A program made the translations under genes and the position numbers. A stretch of 64,000 nt of DNA, from contig JAJEKV010000096.1 in NCBI GenBank assembly GCA_021234155.1, forward strand, positions 1,682,010 to 1,746,009, written 5' to 3'. Below are positions 1-11,199 of this stretch, in pieces. Under the pieces are notes generated by a model that saw nothing but the letters and a program-made list of their open reading frames with translations, searched no databases and was not told the origin of the DNA. This stretch comes from Isoetes taiwanensis. Taxonomy: Eukaryota; Streptophyta; Lycopodiopsida; Isoetales; Isoetaceae. Numbering within the stretch: position 1 is the first letter of the stretch; the number at the start of each line of letters is the position of its first letter.

Positions 1-432
1 TGAGCACATCTTATCTTCTCAGTATGCTCGTCAATGTCGTGTCCGTGTACAAATACATTCATTCGCAAGTCAAGGACAACACGGTCCAATGTTAGTCCCT
101 GGCAGCTACTGAAGGTGGTCACGTATGCAAGTTGTAGTGGCAATTGACATTTGTAGATGGTCCATGGTCTATTCTCTGGTTGATAGAAGAAGTCGGTCCT
201 CGAAATTGGATATATCCAATCACTTTCGATTTGTCTTTATCGAGGCCAATACTTTTACCATTACAAACTTGTCGTGCATTGAAATGATCATGACTCTTGC
301 ATTTTTCACGAGACCCTTTTCTGTGTCAAGTCATTTCATGGTGTGGCATATTGCTCCTACTTTGAGTCCAAGCTCATGATCAGAGATGCTAGAGTGGATG
401 ACGTTGTTAAGAAAATCCGATGTTGCATAGGG
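1..432 (-). pseudogene. Pif1/Helitron-type helicase C-terminal remnant, unit 1 (cut by window edge)
   Basis: Read on the minus strand from 432, the frame gives SDFLNN, then HELGLKVGA, KGLVKNARVMI, QLPLQLAYVTT, CQGLTLDRVVLDLR and a VHG tail. This order matches the end of Pif1-family SF1B helicases: the LKVGA strand, the GL.NG.R segment, the RxQFPLxLAFAxTINKSQGQTL motif V region, and the FSHGQLYVALSR motif VI region. Helitron RepHel proteins and host Pif1 proteins share this module. In-frame stops interrupt it, for example directly after CHTMK, and motif VI is scrambled, so it cannot encode a working helicase. The walker motifs and any Rep nuclease domain are missing. It begins about 30 bp beyond the stop of the GDSL frame. 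The family call is solid; Helitron rather than host Pif1 is an inference. Confidence 0.72.
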
Positions 433-462
433 ATGATCAAAGATCAAACTTATATACATATA

Positions 463-738
463 TTACAGAGTGAAAAGAAGGAGCGTTCTAGAACCTAAAA
501 AATCCCCCACAGTTCGGTCGTTGGTGAAGCGCCCTGTAGATCTGTGGAAATATGTTTCGCCATATGGTGGAAATTTTGCCACTATTGAAGAATTGGGTAC
601 ATAACTGTTGGTCCCTGCATCAAGCAGGGAGTCTCCGAACAGAAACAGAGCAGGGACTGCTTTGTGCATGGCCGTGGCAGATCGTATGACAGAGATAATA
701 ATCCAGATCATGAGATTCAAGCCTTCTAGATTTGCCAT
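463..738 (-). CDS. GDSL esterase/lipase first exon, unit 1
   Basis: The ATG at 738 opens MANLEGLNLMIW, a short hydrophobic stretch that looks like a secretory signal peptide. PALFLFGDSLLDAGTNSY follows at residues 29-46; this is GDSL block I with the nucleophile Ser37. FPPYGETYFHR and TGRFTNDRTVGDFLG then match the conserved plant exon-1 sequence. The frame reaches residue 82 before nine unrelated codons and a stop. The GGT codon at 493-495 offers a GT splice donor, so the true exon may end near 495. An in-frame upstream ATG at 783 would add 15 residues but would bury the signal peptide. The Gly, Asn and Asp-His blocks of the catalytic site are not found downstream, where helicase sequence begins. 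This is an orphan exon and is not a complete SGNH hydrolase. Plant GDSL lipases act on extracellular lipids and esters. Confidence 0.85.
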   Translation of the reverse strand: MANLEGLNLMIWIIISVIRSATAMHKAVPALFLFGDSLLDAGTNSYVPNSSIVAKFPPYGETYFHRSTGRFTNDRTVGDFLGSRTLLLFTL

Positions 739-1072
739 TATGCCTATAAGATGGGCGCGGAGATTAAAAATATATGTATTCAAGTGCTGCTAAGTATTTT
801 GGTTCCCAGAAGAAAAGATCTGCCTTCAACTGCGGCCATAGCCAGTTAGCAAAGGATTGATCACATGGACTACTGTTGTCTTGTCTTCTTAATGATCTGT
901 TAGACTATAAAATTTCTGTTACATAACACAGGATTTGCCCTCGTGTTCACATGGAATTCTTACTGGACTTTGACTTCCTTCATTAATTTGTTGCCCGGGT
1001 ATCTTTTAGAATTTCAAACAAAATAATATAAGATGCTTTCCTCGAAATGCACAATTATACTTGTTAGAGGGG

Positions 1073-1208
1073 GTTGACTATTATATGGTCCCAGAAATAC
1101 TGGATTTAGTATCTATGGAGTTGACTATATGGTTCCAGAAATATGGGGTTCTGTATCTATGGGGATGACTATAAGGTTTGGGATATATGGGGTTTAATAT
1201 CTATTAGG
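1073..1208. repeat. Three ~46-bp imperfect direct repeats inside the array unit
   Basis: The phrase GTTGACTATATGGTTCCAGA, followed by ATATGGGGTT and TATCTATGGG, recurs at about 1073, 1120 and 1164. Every unit carries the same set, for example near 8,930 and 16,787. Confidence 0.8.
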
Positions 1209-1884
1209 CCAAATTTTAAATTCAGCAGGCTAGCATGAAATTAGCAAGAAATCTTCCTGCGCTAACTTACAGGTTTTCCTTCACAGTCCTTCAAAAACAG
1301 CTGGTTAGACTTCTAGATTCGCAAGTAAGTTTGACACGTAGAAAATCTTGCTTCCTACTCCAAAAAAATTCTCAAACCAATGTTGACACTACGATGTTAA
1401 GGTTATACATAAACAATCTTAATGCTAGGTTGGTTGGTACACAAAACAAAATAGAGTGATCATTTGAGTTATCCAATAAAGCTCGATGAATAATCGCATT
1501 TTAAATTATGACAAGCGACATAAGCATAGAGCCATTCCAAACCAGCAAAAGATGGTGGTAAAATTTATCAACTACAAGAAATTTATCGTGGTGGCCTTGC
1601 AAACATTTCTTTATAGTTCCAAACTCATCAAGTTGGGCCACTACTAGCATCCAACCTGTTAGTGCAATGCCTGCTTGTTAATGGGTTCATGTCTATCCTC
1701 AATGGTGCAAAGCACACTAGGTGTTTATAAAGATAACCTGCATCTCCCTGAAAGTAGAATATAGGAGATTGCATGTTCAAAATATACAAGAGTTGAACCT
1801 GCATTCTTGCCTTGTGTTCTTTTGCATGTAGGATAGATGGAGCTATAATCGACAACCATGGGATTCCCACTATTGGACCATGAT

Positions 1885-2335
1885 CCTTATCCGATAATAA
1901 TCAATGGTTTTTGGACCTGGGTGGGGGTCGCCCATAACCAATGGTTTGACCATCAAATTATCATCGTGAATGGGTGCTTTCTTTATTCCTGTTTTCCACC
2001 CGATGTTTGGCAGTAGGTTTTTTAGTCTGGCTGGGGTCGCCCGTAACCAATGGCTTCATCACTAGACGCACATTGCGATGGACGTCTTCATTCTTTTTTC
2101 TTTTCTTTTTTTCCTTTCCTTTTCGAATACTTATCCAATGACAATCAGTGGGTTTTGGGCCTAAATGGATAACTGCTTGACCACTAAATTGTCATGCGAT
2201 AGATGCTTTCTTCATTTTTTTTTTCTTTCCACCTGGATTGTTATTGGGGGGCCCATAACCAATGGCTTGAACACTAGACCTACATCGCGATGGATATGTT
2301 TCTCATTCCTTTTTTTTTTTTCTTCTTTTTTTTTT
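1885..2335. repeat. Four ~115-bp degenerate sub-repeats with pyrimidine tracts, unit 1
   Basis: Each sub-repeat runs: a GGG(T/C)CGCCC-like GC patch, then ATAACCAATGG, then CTTGACCACTAAATTGTCAT or a variant, then GATGG/GATAG, then TTCTTTATT-type T-rich DNA. The pattern recurs four times in every complete unit and is partly deleted in unit 8. The T tracts differ in length between units. No coding function is apparent. Confidence 0.75.
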
Positions 2336-2554
2336 TAGTTTCACAAATCTTCTATGAGGGGAATCCCATGGTAATTGAATAGCAGGCCATCCATTGCTAC
2401 AAGCTAGAAATAAAGATACATACGTATTTTTTTAAATGACATGATATATTCTAACAAACAGAGAATTTAACATATGAGGAATGGTGCGAGAAGAGGAGCC
2501 TTTTAGGGATATAAGAGGATTTGAGGAACAAGGAAGTAAACATACCTTTTATAA

Positions 2555-3049
2555 GAGGAGCTCCTTGTAGACGGCGTATCCTCTACATGTTGTTGTATTA
2601 TCTAGAGATAATAGAATGAGCACATCTTATCTTCTCAAGATGCTTCGTCAATGTCGGGTCCGGTGGTATTAAATACATTCATTCGCAAGTCAAGGACAAC
2701 ACGGTCCAATGTTAGTCCCCGGCGAGCTACCAAGGTGGTCACGTATGCAAGTTGTAGTGGCAATTGACATCCGTAGATGGTCCATGGTCTATTCTCTCGG
2801 TTGATAGAAGAAGTCGGTCCTCGAAATTGGATATATCCAATCACTCGGATTGTGCTGTCGAGGCCAATACTTTTACCATTACAAACTTGTCGTGCATTGA
2901 AATGATCATGACTCTTGCATTTTTCACGAGACCCTTTTCTGTGTCAAGTCATTTCATGGTGTGGCATATTGCTCCTACTTTGAGTCCAAGCTCATGATCG
3001 AGATGCTAGAGTGGATGACGTTGTTAAGAAAATCCGATGTTGCATAGGG
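2555..3049 (-). pseudogene. Helicase C-terminal remnant, unit 2
   Basis: This copy shows the extreme C-terminus that is off-window in unit 1. On the minus strand near 2,572-2,555 one frame reads VVYKELL, and DVLILLSLDNTTT lies just upstream. This resembles the ILI-DN-T-NVVYKEVL ending typical of Pif1/Helitron helicases. The frame shifts several times between the VHG segment and this ending. The remnant crosses the arbitrary unit boundary at 2,617. Confidence 0.7.
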
Positions 3050-3113
3050 ATGATCAAAGATCAAACTTATATACATATATTACACAGAGTGAAAAGAAGG
3101 AGCGTTCTAGAAC

Positions 3114-3347
3114 CTAAAAAATCCCCCACAGTTGATTCGTTGGTGAAGCCACAGAGATCCGGTGGAAATATGTTTCGCCATATGGTGGAAATTTTGCCAC
3201 TATTGAAGAATTGGGTACATAACTGTTGGTCCCTAGGGAGTCTCCGAACAGAAACAGAGCAGGGACTGCTTTGTGCATGGCCGTGGCAGATCGTATGACA
3301 GAGATAATAATCCAGATCATGAGATTCAAGCCTTCTAGATTTGCCAT
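3114..3347 (-). pseudogene. GDSL first exon, unit 2 (frameshifted)
   Basis: The frame starts with the same MANLEGL signal peptide and reaches GDSLGTNSYVPNSS. It lacks the three codons (Leu-Asp-Ala) that follow GDSL in unit 1. After YFHR the frame shifts and reads ISVASPTNQLW where other units read the TGRFTN block. The shift lies at a CTGTAGATCTG site that is misread relative to other units, so it may be a consensus error. Confidence 0.75.
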
Positions 3348-5161
3348 TATGCCTATAAGATGGGCGGAGATTAAAAATATATGTATTCAAGTGCTGCTAA
3401 GTATTTTGGTTCCCAGAAGAAAAGATCTGCCTTCAATTGCGGCCATAGCCAGTTAGCAAAGGATTGATCACATGGACTACTGTTGTCTTGCCTTCTTAAT
3501 GATCTGTTAGACTATAAAATTTCTGTTACATAACACAGGATTTGCCCTTGTGTTCACATGGAATTCTTACTGGACTTTGACGTCCTTCATTAATTTGTTG
3601 CCCGGGTATCTTTTAGAATTTCAAACAAAATAATATAAGATGCTTTCCTCGAAATGCACAATTATACTTCTTAGAGGGGGTTGACTATTATATGGTCCCA
3701 GAAATACTGGATTTAGTATCTATGGAGTTGACTATATGGTTCCGAAAATATGGGGTTAGATCTATGGGGATGACTATAAGGTTTGGGATATATGGGGTTT
3801 AATATCTATTAGGCCAAATTTTAAATTCAGCAGGCTAGCATGAAATTAGCAAGAAATCTTCCTGCGCTAACTTACAGGTTTTCCTTCACAGTCCTTCAAA
3901 AACAGCTGGTTAGACTTCTAGATTCGCAAGTAAGTTTGACACGTAGAAAATCTTGCTTCCTACTCCAAAAAAATTCTCAAACCAATGTTGACACTACGAT
4001 GTTAAGGTTATACATAAACAATCTTAATGCTAGGTTGGTTGGTACACAAAACAAAATAGAGTGATCATTTGAGTTATCCAATAAAGCTCGATGAATAATC
4101 GCATTTTAAATTATGACAAGCGACATAAGCATAGAGCCATTCCAAACCAGCAAAAGATGGTGGTAAAATTTATCAACTACAAGAAATTTATCGTGGTGGC
4201 CTTGCAAACATTTCTTTATAGTTCCAAACTCACCAAGTTGGGCCACTACTAGCATCCAACCTGTTAGTGCAATGCCTGCTTGTTAATGGGTTCATGTCTA
4301 TCCTCAATGGTGCAAAGCACACTAGGTGTTTATAAAGATAACCTGCATCTCCCTGAAAGTAGAATATAGGAGATTGCATGTTCAAAATATACAAGAGTTG
4401 AACCTGCATTCTTGCCTTGTGTTCTTTTGCATGTAGGATAGATGGAGCTATAATCGACAACCATGGGATTCCCACTATTGGACCCTTATCCTTATCCGAT
4501 AATAATCAATGGTTTTGGACTGGGTGGGGTCCCCATAACCAATGGTTTGACCATCAAATTATCATCGTGAATGGGTGCTTTCTTTATTCCTGTTTCCCAC
4601 CCGATGTTTGGCAGTAGGTTTTTTAGTCTGGCTGGGGTCGCCCGTAACCAATGGCTTCATCACTAGACGCACATTGCGATGGACGTCTTCATTCTTTTTT
4701 CTTTTCTTTTTTTCCTTTCCCTTTCGAATACTTATCCAATGACAATCAGTGGGTTTTGGGCCTAAATGGATAACTGGTGGCTTGACCACTAAATTGTCAT
4801 GCGATAGATGCTTTCTTCATTTTTTCTTTTCTTTCCACCGGATTGTTATCGGGCCCCATAACCAATGGCTTGAACACTAGACCTACATCGCAATGGATAT
4901 GTTTCTCATTCTATTCTTTTTTTTTTCTTTTTTCTTTTTTTAGTTTCACAAATCTTCTATGAGGGGAATCCCATGGTAATTGAATAGCAAGCCATCCATT
5001 GCTACAAGCTAGAAATAAAGATACATACGTACATTTTTAAATGACATGATATATTCTAACAGCAGAGAATTTAACATATGAGGAATGGTGCAGTAAGAGG
5101 AGCCTTTTTTAGGGATATAAGAGGATTTGAGGAACAAGGAAGTAAACATACCTTTTTATAA

Positions 5162-5654
5162 GAGGAGCTCCTTGTAGACGACGTATCCTGTACATGTTGT
5201 TGTATTATCTAGAGATAATAGAATGAGCACATCTTATCTTCTCAGTATGCTCGTCAATGTCGTGTCCGTGTACAAATACATTCATTCGCAAGTCAAGGAC
5301 AACACGGTCCAATGTTAGTCCCTGGCAGCTACTGAAGGTGGTCACGTATGCAAGTTGTAGTGGCAATTGACATCTGTAGATGGTCCATGGTCTATTCTCT
5401 GGTTGATAGAAGAAGTCGGTCCTCAAAATTGGATATATCCAATCACTTTCGATTGTCTTTGCCGAGGCCAATACTTTTACCATTACAAACTTGTCGTGCA
5501 TTGAAATGATCATGACTCTTGCATTTTTCACGAGACCCTTTTCTGTGTCAAGTCATTTCATGGTGTGGCATATTGCTCCTACTTTGAGTCCAAGCTCATG
5601 ATCGGAGATGCTAGAGTGGATGAAGTTGTTAAGAAAATCCGATGTTGCATAGGG
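5162..5654 (-). pseudogene. Helicase C-terminal remnant, unit 3
   Basis: This is one of the longer open stretches: MKNARVMIISMHDKFVMV runs through QLPLQLAYVTT and LTLDRVVLDLRMNVFVHG without a stop before the scrambled motif VI. It carries the linked variants GATGAAGTTG and CCTCAAAATTGG that it shares only with units 5 and 8. Confidence 0.7.
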
Positions 5655-5708
5655 ATGATCAGCATCAAACTTATATACATATATTACAGAGTGAAAAGAA
5701 GGAGCGTT

Positions 5709-5951
5709 CTAGAACCTAAAAAATCCCCCACAGTTCGGTCGTTGGTGAAGCGCCCTGTAGATCTGTGGAAATATGTTTCGCCATATGATGGAAATTTTGC
5801 CACTATTGAAGAATTGGGTACATAACTGTTGGTCCCTAGGGAGTCTCCGAACGTAAAACAGGCGGGGGATCGCTTTGTGCATGGCCGTGGCAGATCGTAT
5901 GACAGAGATAATAATCCAGATCATGAGATTCAAGCCTTCTAGATTTGCCAT
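5709..5951 (-). pseudogene. GDSL first exon, unit 3 (frameshifted at the active-site motif)
   Basis: The signal peptide is intact, but the frame breaks at the conserved ALFLFGDSL segment and reads RLFYVRRLPRDQQ there. The remainder of the exon is present in a different frame. The break falls where other units have CAGAAACAGAGCAGGGACTG and this unit has a run of CG and GT substitutions. Confidence 0.72.
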
Positions 5952-7770
5952 TATGCCTATAAGATGGGCGCGGAGATTAAAAATATATGTATTCAAGTGC
6001 TGCTAAGTATTTTGGTTCCCGAAAGAAAAGATCTCGCCTTCAAGCTGCGCCATAGCCGCTAGCAAAGGATTGATCACATGGACTACCGTTGTCTTGCCTT
6101 CTTAATGATCTGTTAGACTATAAAATTTCTGTTACATAACACAGGATTTGCCCTCGTGTTCACATGGAATTCTTCTTGGACTTTGGCGTCCTTCATTAAT
6201 TTGTTGCCCGGTATCTTTTAGAATTTCAAACAAAATAATATAAGATGCTTTCCTCGAAATGCACAATTATACTTCTTAGAGGGGTTGACTATTATATGGT
6301 CCCGTAAATACCGGGATTAGTATCTATGGAGTTGACTATATGGTTCCGAAAATATGGGGTTCTCAGATCTATGGGGATGACTATAAGGTTTGGGATATAT
6401 GGGGTTTAATATCTATTAGGCCAAATTTTAAATTCAGCAGGCTAGCATGAAATTAGCAAGAAATCTTCCTGCGCTAACTTACAGGTTTTCCTTCACAGTC
6501 CTTCAAAAACAGCTGGTTAGACTTCTAGATTCGCAAGTAAGTTTGACACGTAGAAAATCTTGCTTCCTACTCCAAAAAAATTCTCAAACCAATGTTGACA
6601 CTACGATGTTAAGGTTATACATAAACAATCTTAATGCTAGGTTGGTTGGTACACAAAACAAAATAGAGTGATCGTTTGAGTTATCCAATAAAGCTCGATG
6701 AATAATCGCATTTTAAATTATGACAAGCGACATAAGCATAGAGCCATTCCAAACCAGCAAAAGATGGTGGTAAAATTTATCAACTACAAGAAATTTATCG
6801 TGGTGGCCTTGCAAACATTTCTTTATAGTTCCAAACTCATCAAGTTGGGCCACTACTAGCATCCAACCTGTTAGTGCAATGCCTGCTTGTTAATGGGTTC
6901 ATGTCTATCCTCAATGGTGCAAAGCACACTAGGTGTTTATAAAGATAACCTGCATCTCCCTGAAAGTAGAATATAGGAGATTGCATGTTCAAAATATACA
7001 AGAGTTGAACCTGCATTCTTGCCTTGTGTTCTTTTGCATGTAGGATAGATGGAGCTATAATCGACAACCATGGGATTCCCACTATTGGACCATGATCCTT
7101 ATCCGATAATAATCAATGGTTTTTGGACCTGGGTGGGGGTCGCCCATAACCAATGGTTTGACCATCAAATTATCATCGTGAATGGGTGCTTTCTTTATTC
7201 CTGTTTCCCACCCGATGTTTGGCAGTAGGTTTTTAGTCCGGGTCAAATCGCCTGTAACCAATGGCTTCATCACTAGACGCACATTCAGATGGGCGTCTTC
7301 ATTCTTTTTTCTTTTCTTTTTTTCCTTTCCTTTTCGAATACTTATCCAATGACAATCAGTGGGTTTTGGGCCTAAATGGATAACTGCTTGACCACTAAAT
7401 TGTCATGCGATAGATGCTTTCTTCATTTTTTCTTTTCTTTCCACTGGATTGTTACTGGGGGCCGCCCATAACCAATGGCTTGAACACTAGACCTACATCG
7501 CGATGGATATGTTTCTCATTCTTTTTTTTTTTTTTTTCTTTTTTTTTTTTAGTTTCACAAATCTTCTATGAGGGGAATCCCATGGTAATTGAATAGCAGG
7601 CCATCCATTGCTACAAGCTAGAAATAAAGATACATACGTACATTTTTAAATGACATGATATATTCTAACAGCAGAGAATTTAACATATGAGGAATGGTGC
7701 AGTAAGAGGAGCCTTTTTTAGGGATATAAGAGGATTTGAGGAACAAGGAAGTAAACATACCTTTTTATAA

Positions 7771-8287
7771 GAGGAGCTCCTTGTAGACGACGTATCCTGT
7801 ACATGTTGTTGTATTATCTAGAGATAATAGAATGAGCACATCTTATCTTCTCAAGATGCTCGTCAATGTCGTGTAGTCCGTGTACAAATACATTCATTCA
7901 AGTCAAAGTCAACAACACGGTCCAATGTTAGTCCCCTCGGCTCACAATGTCGGTGTCACCGGAAGGTGGTCAATGTTATCGTATGCAAGTTGTAGTGGCA
8001 ATTGACATCTGTAGATGGTCCATGGTCTATTCTCTGGTTGATAGAAGAAGTCGGTCCTCGAAATTGGATATATCCAATCACTCGGATTGTGCTGTCGAGG
8101 CCAATACTTTTACCATTACAAACTTGTCGTGCATTGAAATGATCATGACTCTTGCATTTTTCACGAGACCCTTTTCTGTGTCAAGTCATTTCATGGTGTG
8201 GCATATTGCTCCTACTTTGAGTCCAAGCTCATGATCAGAGATGCTAGAGTGGATGACGTTGTTAAGAAAATCCGATGTTGCATAGGG
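7771..8287 (-). pseudogene. Helicase C-terminal remnant, unit 4
   Basis: The conserved middle is the same as in unit 2. There is about 25 bp of extra, locally rearranged sequence near 7,940-7,985 around the motif V strand (GGTGTCACCGGAAGGTGGTCAATGTTATCG, partly repeating nearby bases), which interrupts the frame. Confidence 0.65.
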
Positions 8288-8316
8288 ATGATCAGCATCA
8301 AACTTATATACATATA

Positions 8317-8583
8317 TTACAGAGTGAAAAGAAGGAGCGTTCTAGAACCTAAAAAATCCCCCACAGTTCGGTCGTTGGTGAAGCGCCCTGTAGATCTGTG
8401 GAAATATGTTTCGCCATATGGTGGAAATTTTGCCACTATTGAAGAATTGGGTACATAACTGTTGGTCCCTAGGGAGTCTCCGAACAGAAACAGAGCAGGG
8501 ACTGCTTTGTGCATGGCCGTGGCAGATCGTATGACAGAGATAATAATCCAGATCATGAGATTCAAGCCTTCTAGATTTGCCAT
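8317..8583 (-). CDS. GDSL first exon, unit 4 (open, 3-codon deletion)
   Basis: This exon is open from ATG 8,583 through FLFGDSLGTNSY, FPPYGETYFHR and TGRFTNDRTVGDFLG. It matches unit 1 except that Leu-Asp-Ala after GDSL is missing. The active-site Ser is kept. The same splice-donor GT follows the DFLG codons. Confidence 0.8.
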   Translation of the reverse strand: MANLEGLNLMIWIIISVIRSATAMHKAVPALFLFGDSLGTNSYVPNSSIVAKFPPYGETYFHRSTGRFTNDRTVGDFLGSRTLLLFTL

Positions 8584-10409
8584 TATGCCTATAAGATGGG
8601 CGCGGAGATTAAAAATATATGTATTCAAGTGCTGCTAAGTATTTTGGTTCCCAGAAGAAAAGATCTGCCTTCAATTGCGGCCATAGCCAGTTAGCAAAGG
8701 ATTGATCACATGGACTACTGTTGTCTTGCCTTCTTAATGATCTGTTAGACTATAAAATTTCTGTTACATAACACAGGATTTGCCCTCGTGTTCACATGGA
8801 ATTCTTACTGGACTTTGACGTCCTTCATTAATTTGTTGCCCGGGTATCTTTTAGAATTTCAAACAAAATAATATAAGATGCTTTCCTCGAAATGCACAAT
8901 TATACTTCTTAGAGGGGGTTGACTATTATATGGTCCCAGAAATACTGGATTTAGTATCTATGGAGTTGACTATATGGTTCCAGAAATATGGGGTTCTGTA
9001 TCTATGGGGATGACTATAAGGTTTGGGATATATGGGGTTTAATATCTATTAGGCCAAATTTTAAATTCAGCAGGCTAGCATGAAATTAGCAAGAAATCTT
9101 CCTGCGCTAACTTACAGGTTTTCCTTCACAGTCCTTCAAAAACAGCTGGTTAGACTTCTAGATTCGCAAGTAAGTTTGACACGTAGAAAATCTTGCTTCC
9201 TACTCCAAAAAAATTCTCAAACCAATGTTGACACTACGATGTTAAGGTTATACATAAACAATCTTAATGCTAGGTTGGTTGGTACACAAAACAAAATAGA
9301 GTGATCGTTTGAGTTATCCAATAAAGCTCGATGAATAATCGCATTTTAAATTATGACAAGCGACATAAGCATAGAGCCATTCCAAACCAGCAAAAGATGG
9401 TGGTAAAATTTATCAACTACAAGAAATTTATCGTGGTGGCCTTGCAAACATTTCTTTATAGTTCCAAACTCACCAAGTTGGGCCACTACTAGCATCCAAC
9501 CTGTTAGTGCAATGCCTGCTTGTTAATGGGTTCATGTCTATCCTCAATGGTGCAAAGCACACTAGGTGTTTATAAAGATAACCTGCATCTCCCTGAAAGT
9601 AGAATATAGGAGATTGCATGTTCAAAATATACAAGAGTTGAACCTGCATTCTTGCCTTGTGTTCTTTTGCATGTAGGATAGATGGAGCTATAATCGACAA
9701 CCATGGGATTCCCACTATTGGACCCTTATCCTTATCCGATAATAATCAATGGTTTTTGGACCTGGGTGGGGGTCGCCCATAACCAATGGTTTGACCATCA
9801 AATTATCATCGTGAATGGGTGCTTTCTTTATTCCTGTTTCCCACCCGATGTTTGACAGTAGGTTTTTTAGTCTGGCTGGGGTCGCCCGTAACCAATGGCT
9901 TCATCACTAGACGCACATTGCGATGGACGTCTTCATTCTTTTTTCTTTTCTTTTTTTCCTTTCCCTTTCGAATACTTATCCAATGACAATCAGTGGGTTT
10001 TGGGCCTAAATGGATAACTGGTGGCTTGACCACTAAATTGTCATGCGATAGATGCTTTCTTCATTTTTTCTTTTCTTTCCACCGGATTGTTACTGGGGGC
10101 CGCCCATAACCAATGGCTTGAACACTAGACCTACATCGCAATGGATATGTTTCTCATTCTATTCTTTTTTTTTTCTTTTTTCTTTTTTTAGTTTCACAAA
10201 TCTTCTATGAGGGGAATCCCATGGTAATTGAATAGCAAGCCATCCATTGCTACAAGCTAGAAATAAAGATACATACGTACATTTTTAAATGACATGATAT
10301 ATTCTAACAGCAGAGAATTTAACATATGAGGAATGGTGCAGTAAGAGGAGCCTTTTTTAGGGATATAAGAGGATTTGAGGAACAAGGAAGTAAACATACC
10401 TTTTTATAA

Positions 10410-10903
10410 GAGGAGCTCCTTGTAGACGACGTATCCTGTACATGTTGTTGTATTATCTAGAGATAATAGAATGAGCACATCTTATCTTCTCGGTAGATGC
10501 TCGCAATGTCGGTGGTCCGTGTACAAATACATTCATTCGCAAGTCAAGGACAACACGGTCCAATGTTAGTCCCTGGCAGCTACTGAAGGTGGTCACGTAT
10601 GCAAGTTGTAGTGGCAATTGACATCTGTAGATGGTCCATGGTCTATTCTCTGGTTGATAGAAGAAGTCGGTCCTCAAAATTGGATATATCCAATCACTCG
10701 GATTGTGCTGTCGAGGCCAATACTTTTACCATTACAAACTTGTCGTGCATTGAAATGATCATGACTCTTGCATTTTTCACGAGACCCTTTTCTGTGTCAA
10801 GTCATTTCATGGTGTGGCATATTGCTCCTACTTTGAGTCCAAGCTCATGATCGGAGATGCTAGAGTGGATGAAGTTGTTAAGAAAATCCGATGTTGCATA
10901 GGG
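10410..10903 (-). pseudogene. Helicase C-terminal remnant, unit 5
   Basis: This copy keeps RTDFFYQPENRPWTIYRCQL and the QGLTLDRVVLDLR strand. The segment after VHG reads PPTLRASTEKIRC, the closest of all units to the HGQLYVALSR motif VI, though still degenerate. Confidence 0.7.
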
Positions 10904-10932
10904 ATGATCAGCATCAAACTTATATACATATA

Positions 10933-11199
10933 TTACAGAGTGAAAAGAAGGAGCGTTCTAGAACCTAAAAAATCCCCCACAGTTCGGCCGTTGGTGAAGC
11001 GCCCTGTAGATCTGTGGAAATATGTTTCGCCATATGATGGAAATTTTGCCACTATTGAAGAATTGGGTACATAACTGTTGGTCCCTAGGGAGTCTCCGAA
11101 CAGAAACAGAGCAGGGACTGCTTTGTGCATGGCCGTGGCAGATCGTATGACAGAGATAATAATCCAGATCATGAGATTCAAGCCTTCTAGATTTGCCAT
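10933..11199 (-). CDS. GDSL first exon, unit 5 (open, 3-codon deletion)
   Basis: This exon is open from the signal peptide to DFLG with the short GDSLGTN form. It differs by FPSYG in place of FPPYG and by TNGRT in place of TNDRT. The latter is closer to the usual plant consensus, so this unit may keep the ancestral residue there. Confidence 0.8.
   Translation of the reverse strand: MANLEGLNLMIWIIISVIRSATAMHKAVPALFLFGDSLGTNSYVPNSSIVAKFPSYGETYFHRSTGRFTNGRTVGDFLGSRTLLLFTL

Noticed and set aside
1235-1459. 74-codon plus-strand ORF (MKLARNLPALTY) repeated in all units
   Set aside because: It is conserved only because the units are near-identical; unit 5 changes residues freely and no family or codon signal supports it.
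1628-1870. 80-codon minus-strand ORF (MGIPWLSIIAPS) repeated in all units
   Set aside because: Same reason: no domain, and it overlaps the sub-repeat region.
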